A program made the translations under genes and the position numbers. A model generated the notes under the pieces. The model saw only the letters and a program-made list of their open reading frames with translations, was not told the DNA's origin and did no database searches. Below, piece by piece: positions 8,557-16,611 of a DNA stretch of 16,611 nt. The number at the start of each line of letters is the position of its first letter. Positions within the stretch are counted from its first letter, which is position 1. The stretch is from Russula earlei (taxonomy: Eukaryota; Basidiomycota; Agaricomycetes; Russulales; Russulaceae): contig JAGFNK010001006.1 in the NCBI GenBank assembly GCA_025769875.1, positions 1 through 16,611 of the forward strand. The letters run 5' to 3'.

Positions 8557-10062
8557 GATGAGCACACCCACGGGATTACATAGCTCCCACCGGATGGACC
8601 TTTATCGCACACGGGGAGCAGGATCCAGTGACCCATCTTGGACGGAGATGTTGATATCTGCGACAGTTGTTATTTCTCAGCGATTGTATTGACTTTGGGA
8701 CTCGTCATGGAACAATGAGTTGCGACGACAACACTATCAGAACATGACCGTCATAGCAGCCGATGGTTACCGGCCACCACCGATGCCGATGCATAAATAA
8801 GATTTTGAATCAACTCGATGCTTCGATGAGTACCCCCATAGGTGACCCAGTGAATGACACTGTAAGTATGCGGACCCTGGCTAACGACCAGACAAGTCAC
8901 GCGGGCCAAGGTCCGTGAATTCACGGCTTAAAGTGGCGGTGGGAGTAGTTACGCTCATGGGCATTCCCTCGGCGGACGGACATGGCGACACTTACGAAAC
9001 GTTACTAGTTGGCACAGCCCGCGTCCAGGCGTTCGTTCATCTTTCGCGTTCACGACCGTGCCAGCCGGGCCCCTCTTACACGACTGGGGTGGAAGTAGAC
9101 CGCGTCGCCGCGTACCATCAAAGATCAGATGCGAGTGCGGTGCGTTTGCTGCAGAGGAGATAGCAATGGTTGCGTGTTGGGGGCAAGGAACACGAAAGGG
9201 CAGAGTTGGTAGACCATGAGGCGTTGGAGTCAGAGTGGAGTGGAGAAGGCCGCCGCGGATGCAGACGTGTTAGCATGGCTCATAGGGAGAATGACCGTCG
9301 CTATGGTATTCTGGGCGGATACCCGGTCATTTATCTGGTCACGTTGAAGGATTTCTGAAATCTGCGTATTGAAGGTAGATATTGGGGGAGTATCAATGCT
9401 GATTATGCACGAACCGGAGAAAATGGTCAAAGGTTTCGGGGACGGGAATGAGACGGGCGGGACCTGGGAATGCCTCGCCTCGGAACATAAGGTCCAATCT
9501 CATAATCATCTTTCCACCATTGAAACGCTCCACTGGCATGGTGCACACCACTCGCGCTAGGAAACCCCATTTTGTGGAACAGGGAAAGCACTGACCTTCA
9601 ATTCACATCAGTTGGCAGTTGGACTTGCACGACCAGAATTCCCGGCGACATTATGACACGAAAGAGGCCACGACAATGTAAGTGCCACACCAGCTATAAG
9701 TAGTGACCGTGACACACGCCCGAATATGTACTCCCCTCTTCCAGGTTGTGAATGATGTGCGACCAACGTTTGAAAGACGTGTCATGACCGACGACGAGCA
9801 GAATATCCTCCGCCCGCAGTTCAAGAGAAAGAGTACGCCGTGTCGGACTGAACAAGCGCCCCGATAAGGGGACTCCAGCTTTGGACGACTCTATCATCAT
9901 GTGTTCGCACTGGCCCAGATACCATTACTAGCAGTAATCTTACTTGGGAATCAAGGACCGCCATGACTAACGACACTGTCCTTCGGCATCCTTCTGTGTT
10001 ATCCCCAACCGTCTCTTGACCCTCCCGGCCAGATACCAGTGGATCCACACCCCTACAACGAA
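8557..10062. other. 1.5-kb stretch with no established gene
   Basis: No domain is recognisable. An ATG at 8827 opens twelve codons up to a perfect GTAAGT donor at 8863, and a stop-free frame follows to 9163, but the only phase-compatible acceptor would give a 35-nt intron. A separate strong intron pair occurs at 9678-9744. A minus frame at 9230-9430 and another at 9694-9900 are short. The 3' half must include the promoter and leader of the CBM21 gene. Confidence 0.5.
9678..9744 (+). other. candidate intron, possibly in the 5' leader of the CBM21 gene
   Basis: A consensus donor GTAAGT and a pyrimidine-rich acceptor (CCTCTTCCAG) flank 67 nt with branch-like GTGAC sequence. Two of the three upstream frames run into a TGA just after the acceptor. 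The third stays open (VVNDVRPTFERR...) but has a stop close upstream. A leader intron is therefore more likely than a coding one. It ends about 320 bp before the ATG at 10063. Confidence 0.3.
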
Positions 10063-10962
10063 ATGCCTTACGCAGAAACCGGCGCAGGACATCGTCTGAA
10101 TCCTGTCAAGAATTGGCTATCACTATCATCATCTCTTCCCCATCCGTGCTCTTCTTCACGGAAAGTCCAGAGCGCCAGTACCATCTCACAAACCTCCGCT
10201 CAAGCCAAACCGAGAAAATCAATCCTCAAGTTCAGTACGAGTGGCCCTGCGCCAGCGCCGACGCCAGCGTCGTCTCATGTTCTCGACGAAAATTCCTTCC
10301 AGTCAAGCAGGAAGAGTGTTCGTTTCGGTCACGACAAAGACAGAGACGGAGAACTGGTGATCAATTACTGTTCCCCGCCTGACACTGAATCGGACACAGA
10401 GTCAGACGACGACGACGACGACGACGACGACCTCGTTTCTCAACCGCCGCAACGACTGTCACAGCCGCCCGTGCTTTTCGAAGTCGCTGACATCTCCCAG
10501 ATCCCCTCGCCGTACACGCCGACGCACGCCGAGATCCAACTCGTAGAGCTCACCTCCGTGTTGGTCCCCACCCAGCTCACCGCTCAGCTCCGCGGCGTCG
10601 TGCGTGTGCGCAACCTCGCCTACGTGAAGCACGTTGCGGCGCGCTTCACCACCGACGACTGGGCCACGGTGTCCGAGGTGACCGCGCAATACTTTGACCC
10701 GCCCTTGCCCGGCGACGGCATGTGGGACAGTTTCGCGTTCTCCACCACTCTCCAGTTGCACGCGCCGCCGGGAGCACGTTGCCGACGACGCACGTTCCTC
10801 TTGGCCGTCTTCCTTTCCGTGCCTGGCGTCGGAGAGTGGTGGGACAACAACGGCGGAAATAACTTCCGCATCGTGCTCGCCACCGTCGGAGCCGGAGGCG
10901 AGCAGCCCCCAGGGCTGGGCCCTACGTCCCACGAACGACGCGCCATTGATGAACTCGGCTGA
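10063..10962 (+). CDS. protein phosphatase 1 regulatory subunit with CBM21 (glycogen-targeting) domain
   Basis: A single open exon encodes 299 residues. Start choice: upstream frame has no ATG before 10063, and MPY is a usual start for basidiomycete members as I recall them. Residues 1-80 are Ser/Pro-rich with a basic PRKSILKF patch. Residues 84-88 (KSVRF) match the RVxF docking motif for the PP1 catalytic subunit. Nine Asp in a row follow at 115-123. The CBM21 domain spans about 160-272: VELTSVLVPTQLTAQLRGVV, VRNLAYVKHVAARFTTDDW, a W.SF.F strand, and the hallmark GEWWDNNGGNNFRI (257-270). By family knowledge (yeast Gac1/Pig, animal PPP1R3), such proteins bring PP1 to glycogen, where it dephosphorylates and activates glycogen synthase. 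It is intronless, unlike its neighbours. The docking and glycogen-binding residues look intact. The short C-terminus after the domain carries nothing I recognise. Confidence 0.9.
   Translation: MPYAETGAGHRLNPVKNWLSLSSSLPHPCSSSRKVQSASTISQTSAQAKPRKSILKFSTSGPAPAPTPASSHVLDENSFQSSRKSVRFGHDKDRDGELVINYCSPPDTESDTESDDDDDDDDDLVSQPPQRLSQPPVLFEVADISQIPSPYTPTHAEIQLVELTSVLVPTQLTAQLRGVVRVRNLAYVKHVAARFTTDDWATVSEVTAQYFDPPLPGDGMWDSFAFSTTLQLHAPPGARCRRRTFLLAVFLSVPGVGEWWDNNGGNNFRIVLATVGAGGEQPPGLGPTSHERRAIDELG
10405..10431 (+). repeat. (GAC)9 trinucleotide repeat coding for nine Asp
   Basis: Nine tandem GAC codons form an uninterrupted microsatellite in the acidic linker between the RVxF motif and CBM21. Its length is likely to vary between strains without a frame shift. 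Confidence 0.95.
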
Positions 10963-11304
10963 TTTCCCTTGTCAGCCACAACATGCGACGTCCTTCGTGA
11001 AAGCGCGCGCCACTCTGGGCCCATCATCCGTACTCAAGCCGTGTGCATCAACCACGGGGAAGGATTGAACGCGACAAGCGTGACACGTGAGATGGAGGGG
11101 ATTAGCGACGTTCTGATTCATTGTATGTATATAATACATTAGTGATGTACCTCATGAGTAGTATCGTACGCCTACAGATGGCCAGCCTAGCCACGTACCA
11201 CGTTTCTCCAAATGGGCTGCAGAACAGAACGGTCTCGGAGCGATGTGTATCAAGGGCGCTACGTCCGTAAGAGATCCTTGTGGCCATTAACAAGGACTTC
11301 GAGG
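10963..11304. other. tail-to-tail intergenic region
   Basis: This 342-bp stretch lies between the stops of the CBM21 gene (+) and the DUF6533 gene (-). An AT-rich block at about 11118-11145 is a plausible 3'-end/polyadenylation region. No coding signal is seen. Confidence 0.6.
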
Positions 11305-12909
11305 TCAACGAGCCATTGCGGTGATATCACTCGTGGACGCTCCATACATCGACTTGTTTGGACGGAATGACATGGGTCCAAGAGACGTCATCGATTGCTG
11401 CGCGACCGGAAGGCGCGCCTGGAATCTCCGTTCCGTCTCTACTGATGTGGGTAAACACACAAGAACAGAGCTTTGTTCACGGAGATTCAGCACGAGACGG
11501 GATACAAGGGTAGTGGAGAGCCTGGACACCGCCATCAGTACAGAGGTGAAATGAATGCCAGTATCGAGAGGAGACGAACACATTAGTGAGTGTAGTGGTG
11601 GACGTTTTTAGCAACGGCTGCGTTTGAGGGTTTCATGGGTCAAAATGAGGTTGGGGTGCTAGGAAAGCATGATGACGAACTGGGGAAAACTAAGGGAAAT
11701 TGATGAATACTAGTAAAACTGGTAGATGCAATGCTGGCGTACCCGAAGGCTGAAAATATTCGCTAGGTTCATGACAAAGAGTGCACTGTTCGGATCTGTC
11801 AGTCTTATCAGCAAACCAAAGAGAATGGCTCGTACGAGAAGTATATGGTACCTAAGATGGTTGTTAAGGTCCAATGCTCAAGGTATTACTTTACTGGACG
11901 TACCGTCACGGACAATCACGTCCAGGAGCCGTATGCCTCTCCCTATCTTGAAAGCCCTGTACAGAGTGAGGGAGAATATTATACTGTCGAAAACCAGCAG
12001 GCCGGTCCATGCGATAGCAGCGACTGTTCCACCGAGTTACGTTACTACAGCTTGATTGAAAAAATCTTAACAAGAGACGTACACCGACCCCTAATATGAA
12101 CGTGAACGAGTCGTACACGGGTGTGAATCACAATCTCGGTCAGCAACGTACCCTATCGGTTTCGTGTACTGCGAACAACCTACAAAAGTTGATAAAACTG
12201 GGATTACTTGACCCCCCTCGTGACGGCTTTCGAGAATGGCCCACTTCAGGAAAGACGCTGGATATATGTATGCCTTCTTTGAGGGCTGAGTAAAGAGACG
12301 TACAGATGCTGTGACAAACGCCGCTAGACCAACGCATGTGAGGAGTCCCAGGACGCGGGGACTTCGGCCGTATAGTGCGTATACGCGGATTATGCATAGG
12401 ACTGCACGGTGTAAACTCTAGATCAGGACATGGAGGTCAGGCACAGAGCATTTGGGACATACGACCTGCATGACCCTGCACGGCCATCACAAGCCACTCA
12501 TGATAATCATGTAGACCCTCGCAACTACGATCTGATAAGCATTTTGTCGTCAAGACGCGCACACTACCAGTGCGCTGACTTACAGCTGAAGGCGGTCAGA
12601 CTCTGTTGTGGCTGACGGTAAAAGAGGATGACGGGCGTACTGGGAAGTCCAACGTAATGAAATACGATACGAGAATTGGAATATGGCCAATGACAGGGAT
12701 ATAGCGATTGAGAAGGCAGGCAGTCGTGAACCATCCTTGTTTGTTGTGGGGTGGCCATAGGAACCGAATCTCCCGCTCGAGAGTGAGCAAGTAGTCGTAA
12801 TACAGTATCACTAGAGATCGGTAGGCAGAATATACGCTGAGTGGAGTTTTGAGATCAACGGCTAGCAAACTCACCCGCAGATGAGACGCTAATGATAGAG
12901 TTGACCCAT
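11305..12909 (-). CDS. DUF6533 seven-helix membrane protein, with an in-frame TAG in the proposed first exon (possible pseudogene)
   Basis: Exons in transcription order: 12909-12875, 12836-12641, 12602-12584, 12531-12491, 12417-12304, 12243-12152, 12090-12083, 12023-11904, 11851-11836, 11785-11743, 11617-11580, 11521-11305. All phases agree, giving about 312 codons. Basidiomycete DUF6533 hallmarks appear in order: YYDYLLTLEREIRFLW, LLNRYIPVIGHIP, C..L.DYHEWL, RVYALYGRSPRVLG, AAIAWTGLLVFDSIIFSLT, RLLDVIVRDG, FVMNLANIF and TLVSRLVLNLRE near the C-terminus. These multi-pass membrane proteins form large families in Agaricomycetes; their function is unknown. Oddities: exon 1 read from the ATG at 12909 has TAG as codon 7 (12889-12891). 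Two introns are only 38 nt. One exon would be 8 nt. Introns at 11618-11742 (125 nt) and the AAG acceptor at 12244 are uncertain. The body is conserved, so either the true start lies elsewhere or this copy is recently broken. Confidence 0.8.
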
Positions 12910-13489
12910 CTAGGACGAAGAGATGACCATGAATGAATCACGGGTGAGAGAGCGGTCAAAGTTTCTTACACTTGCTCCGCAGGGTGTGGGCCGAGGTCGA
13001 TGTCAGCCTGCATTGCAAACTCAGCCAGCGAGCGCAATGAACACCAGATCCACGCCTTGCTTTGAGAAGGAGAATTGCAACAAGGGAGTATAAATTATAT
13101 GCGAAGGATTTGGATTGCATAAGGAACCACGGGCGGACAGTAACCATGGATCTGCATTAATGCTCTATGGGGACCAGGATGACAGTGCTTAAATGGCGCA
13201 ATAGGGGCTAGGGAGCGTAGGTGGAGTGAAACAAAAGGTAGCGGGATATGATGATCGCCCTACCGATGAATCAATCTAGTGTTGTCCTGGGGAACGTGTG
13301 TAAGGTGAACGGAGAGTGGAGGATGGTTGTCAAGGAGCGAGTGGACGTGCCGTGGGTAAAACATCGTGAGTTGCCACGGAATGTGATAGAGATGATACAC
13401 AGGACACTTCAAAGGCAGCGGCATGGTCGTCCTTTCGGAGGCTGAGCCAAATAGAACGACGGCGACGATGCTCGCTCACACTCACTCAC

Positions 13490-13561
13490 CACCACGGGGT
13501 CAACCGCTACGGGCTCACCGGTCCGAGACCTCTTCACGGCACGAGTGGCATCATCTGACAT
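13490..13561 (-). other. possible orphan first coding exon (MSDDATRAVKRSR...)
   Basis: An ATG at 13561 opens 24 codons ending at a consensus GTGAGT donor at 13489. The peptide has a basic KRSR patch. Basidiomycete BTB/POZ-like proteins often start with a short MSD...KR.RT stretch like this. No second exon with BTB features (such as WF.DG..VLQ) could be found between here and 12910. It could be the remnant of a lost gene, or chance. Confidence 0.25.
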
Positions 13562-13814
13562 GACACTGGACTCCAGGACCAAAGGACAGCCTCGCCCTTC
13601 GTAATGCGCTGCCCACGCCCCCCCGACCTGTCTCAGTTTGTCGGCTAACGACGTACAGATCCGACTCGGAGGTCGGCAGTGGGAACATGTGGCCCAGCCT
13701 AAGGACTCGGCCGGTCTCAACCGTGCTAGCCCCAGGGGAACACTTGTGTCTGCACCGGTCCAGCCAGGTCTGGATTGCTTCATCGCAGGTCATGTGATCG
13801 TACACCCCCTCTCA

Positions 13815-13822
13815 CATATAAT
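13815..13822 (+). promoter_or_regulatory. TATA-like box of the alcohol dehydrogenase gene
   Basis: CATATAAT lies 55 bp upstream of the ATG at 13877. An out-of-frame ATG at 13821 overlaps the box and would not be in the transcript if this is the true TATA. Confidence 0.4.
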
Positions 13823-13876
13823 GTCTTTCGAATTCTGTCTCACTCCACATCCAACAAAGCACTGTGGAGTCAGCAC

Positions 13877-15415
13877 ATGTCCCATAACATCCCAAGAACC
13901 CAGACGGCCGCTGTCGTCGTGTCGCCAGATGCTCCCATTCTCGTAAAGGACGACTATCCGGTGAAGCAGCCCGGGGAGCTCGCTCCAGGAGAGTGTCTCG
14001 TCAAGTTGCATTGCACTGGCGTATGCCATACGGACCTACACGCCCGCAAGAGCGACTGGCCATTTGCTCACAAACTCCCGCTCATCGGTGGGCATGAAGG
14101 CGTTGGCCAAGTCGTCGCCATTGGCGCGTACACCAACGATTCTCCGGTCAAGATTGGTGACAGAGTCGGCATCAAGTGGTTAGCAGACTCGTGTTTACAG
14201 TGCGAGCAGTGTCGCAAGGGTTTGGAACAGAGTACGCACCCCATGCTTCCTACCACGCCGGTACTATCCGACCCTAACCTGTGACGATCCGCAGGCTGTG
14301 CCAAAGCGAAATTAAGCGGATACACCGTCGATGGGACGTTCTCTCAATATGTGGTATAGTTTTCTTCACCCTCTGCCTTCGATGACGCATAATTTCCTCA
14401 ATCAGGTTTCCTATGTTAATCATGTCACGCCTATCCCCGAGAATCTCAGCAGCCAGGAAGCAGCATCTTTCCTTTGTGCAGTGTGTATCAGTCACTTACT
14501 GCCGCTGCCAAGTCACAGCATATATATATGACAATTACGTGTATAGGGTGTCACCGTGTACCGTGCATTGAAGTACAGTCGAACTCAGCCAGGCGATTGG
14601 ATTGTTCTTCCTGGTGCGGGGGGTGGTCTTGGCCATCTTGGTTCGCATCATCCTTATCATCGCTCCTATCGCATTTTAAGTGAAATATTGTCTCCCAGCT
14701 ATTCAGTATGCTGTCCATGCCTTTGGACTGCGAGTTGTTGCCGTTGGTCAGCCGTCTCATCTTTAATCGTCTTCAGTCCATCCCTCAATTGTATCGTCGC
14801 CTAGACACGGGAGCGGAAAAGCGAGAGCTATGCCTGGAGCTCGGGGCGGAGAAGTGGGTCGACTTTCGAGAGACGAAGGACCTTGTAAAAGACATCAAGA
14901 ATGCCGCAGGCGGAGATGGCCCACATGCGGCACTCGTCTCGGCAGCCAATGTAAGTCCTTGTTCAAGGGCGTATCATGATGACTTGTGAAACCTGGTGTA
15001 TAGAGCTCCGCATATGAGCAAGCGATTGACTATCTCCGCCCCGGTGGCTCGCTCCTTGTCGTCGGCCTTCCCGGACAAGCCCAGATCGGTGCGTCCATCT
15101 TCTGGACGGTGGTCAAAAGCATCAACATCATCGGATCCTATGTTGGGTGCGCGACCGCTTTCGCTTCATTTCAGGGTAATGTTTTCTTACCGATATCAGC
15201 AATCGCCAAGACGCGCGTGAAGCACTGGATATCGCTTCAAGGGGCAAGATCAAATGTCATTTTGCACTCAAGCCGTTGTCTGCGCTATCTGAGTGCGTGT
15301 CGTACGTGTCGTGACACAGATAACCCCACGCTGACGTCGCCTTGTTAGGATATACGAAGGTTTGGAGAAAGGTACGGTAGTTGGGCGTGTTGTTTTGAAT
15401 ATTGATTTGGAGTAA
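13877..15415 (+). CDS. ADH1: zinc-dependent, NAD-type medium-chain alcohol dehydrogenase (ADH1-like)
   Basis: Nine exons: 13877-14231, 14295-14353, 14406-14480, 14547-14640, 14699-14746, 14805-14950, 15004-15146, 15200-15292, 15349-15415. They give 359 residues, about the normal length for yeast-type ADH, with introns of 52-66 nt. Catalytic zinc ligands are Cys50 (GVCHTD), His73 with Glu74 (GGHEGVG) and Cys162 (FLCAGVTVY). Structural zinc ligands are Cys106, Cys109, Cys112 and Cys120. The dinucleotide fold has GAGGGLG at 186-192 and, at the end of the second strand, VVAVDTG; that Asp favours NAD over NADP. The C-terminus reads YEGLEKGTVVGRVVL, as in the family. It would interconvert ethanol or other primary alcohols and aldehydes in the cytosol; no organelle signal is seen. 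All key residues are intact. The -3 position of the start codon is C, a weak context. Confidence 0.95.
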
Positions 15416-16145
15416 AAGGGTCGAGCACCGTCTCCGAGGATGCAAGGTTCAACCCAACTATGTACTTTTTATTGCAAACCGATCCCTTCGGTGTTGTACT
15501 ATGTTTCCCATTTCCCACTCAAAGCAAGCGATCCTCAGTGTTGTATCTCGTTTCTAGCCTTGCGCAAGCCTGGGCTACATTTAAAACCACTTTTTTAGAA
15601 ATGGTATGTGCAGCAACCCGGCAGGCCTTTCCTCTTCACAAGTTCGACGGTTCACGAACACATGACACGCCTCGATACATAATAAGGCATCTGGACTGCT
15701 GACGACGGATCATCGTGACAACGAAGCAAAACTAGAAACGTTCGGAATTATGGGTAGTGTCGAGCTAGCGTTTGTGATGATGACCGTCGGCCGGGACCGC
15801 ACTTTTTCTCCCTCCCAAGTCATATTCAAGCTCTGCTGCAGGTGGACCTCGACGGGACACCACCTTATTCCTCCCTACCAGCGTCGAAAGAAATCGGGGT
15901 TCGACATTCGTCAGCTCGTCCGACTGGAACGATGAGTGACGATCGGCATGCGCATCGCCATTCATCACTGCATGATTCAAGAGCTGGCAGGTTGCCGCGT
16001 AACTAATCAGAGGTCTCGGAGGGAGGTCTTCTAAGAACATGATCCAGCGCTTCTGAGCTACAACTTACTGATGGCGACGTGTGGCACGTTGCAACTGCAA
16101 TAGCTCTGCGTGTTGTTCATCACTGTGCGGTGCCATAGGGTCTCC
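15416..16145. other. 730-bp stretch with ambiguous open frames on both strands
   Basis: After the dehydrogenase stop comes its 3' region. A minus chain fits: an ATG at 16136, a GTAAGT donor at 16067, a GATTAG acceptor near 16018, and a frame open to a TAG at 15765, about 100 residues, His-rich and unrecognised. A plus frame (15758-15997) is open across the same bases. Both cannot be major genes, and neither shows a known domain. The minus start would lie 9 bp from the proposed plus start at 16146. Confidence 0.35.
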
Positions 16146-16611
16146 ATGAATGACCCAAATCGCCGATCCTTGTGGTCGATACGTGGGTGTCGATCGTTGC
16201 TTGGATAAACAATATTTCGTATACTTGACGTCTCGTGCGTCTAAAGATCTAAGTTTCACTCCTTAAAACTAGACGGCGCGCACGAAAACGCCACGTCATT
16301 GACATGGACAGTGACAAGCAACCGAAAGTATGACGTCCTGGCTTTCAGGACCTATGGCGAATCGCTAGGTGCTTCAGATATTACCTTCCCGCTTAGCTGA
16401 CGAAGAGGGTTCGTAGAGCATTTCCTCCCTTTGTACGCACAGGAGGTTCCAATCGAGATAAGGAAATCGCTCTGGATCTCTTTCGATTTACCCTTCATTC
16501 AGCCCTAGTGAATTTCGCACAGATCAGCACCATTATCGTGCTCTCTGGATCCTTCGGAGACGGTGGAGTGTACCTGGATCCCATGGGGTGTGCCGTTGAC
16601 ATTATTGTGCG
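16146..16611 (+). CDS. unrecognised gene, truncated by the window end
   Basis: Two exons are well supported by phase: 16247-16368 and 16443 to the border, joined by a 74-nt intron (donor GTGCTT, acceptor CGCACAG). They read LTWTVTSNRKYDVLAFRTYG and, after the join, NRDKEIALDLFRFTLHSALV, AQISTIIVLSGSFGDGG and YLDPMGCAVDIIV, which looks like a folded protein rather than chance sequence. A first exon at 16146-16186 (MNDPNRRSLWSIR) with a 60-nt intron ending CTAAAG keeps phase but is less certain; further upstream exons are possible. I do not recognise the family. There is no signal peptide in the proposed start. The 3' end is missing. Confidence 0.5.

Larger units (their letters stand above)
12910..13876. 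other. intergenic region upstream of the DUF6533 gene (-) and the alcohol dehydrogenase gene (+)
   Basis: The DUF6533 and ADH genes point away from each other across 967 bp. The only coding-like signals are the short minus exon at 13490-13561 and a 65-codon plus frame at 13248-13445 with no recognisable features. The last 60 bp hold the TATA-like box of the dehydrogenase gene. Confidence 0.5.

Noticed and set aside
8913..8926. 14-bp perfect palindrome (CCGTGAATTCACGG)
   Set aside because: About one such palindrome is expected by chance in a window of this size, and it has no gene-related position.
11726..12099. Two plus-strand open frames of 84-109 codons
   Set aside because: They lie antisense to DUF6533 exons and introns, which carry ordered family motifs on the minus strand.
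1..16611. tRNA, rRNA, CRISPR arrays, terminal repeats of transposons
   Set aside because: No cloverleaf with matching acceptor stem and T-loop, no regularly spaced repeats and no paired terminal repeats with target duplications were seen on reading the window.

Overview
The window looks like nuclear DNA of a filamentous basidiomycete, most likely an Agaricomycete. Genes are split by many short introns of about 48-75 nt with GT...AG ends and CTGAC/CTAAC-like branch sites. Three protein families are typical of, or best known from, these fungi: the Cys-rich single-pass 'SFNSLGQSPC' secreted receptors, a DUF6533 seven-helix membrane protein, and a CBM21/PP1-targeting protein. No rRNA, tRNA, CRISPR array, intact transposon or bacterial-type operon was seen.

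Layout. 1-462 (+): 3' end of a gene with a small Cys/His zinc-finger-like motif. 463-3979: long stretch without a gene I could establish. 3980-4898 (+): full-length tandem paralogue of the first gene. 5238-6635 (-) and 7389-8556 (+): two divergent paralogues encoding signal-peptide, Cys-rich ectodomain, one-helix membrane proteins, sharing a 753-bp promoter interval. 8557-10062: no established gene, only weak exon-like signals. 10063-10962 (+): intronless glycogen-targeting type PP1 regulatory subunit (RVxF motif plus CBM21). 11305-12909 (-): DUF6533 seven-helix membrane protein rebuilt from about twelve exons, with an in-frame TAG near its apparent start. 13490-13561 (-): possible orphan first exon. 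13877-15415 (+): complete nine-exon zinc alcohol dehydrogenase. 16146 to the window end (+): unrecognised gene cut off by the border.

The genes do not form a pathway. Themes are local duplication (two paralogue pairs inside 8.6 kb), membrane or surface sensing (three membrane proteins) and central carbon metabolism (glycogen-linked phosphatase targeting, alcohol dehydrogenase). All exon models were built by eye from reading frame, splice-site quality and comparison of paralogues within the window. Family names come from memory of motif patterns, not from a database search.
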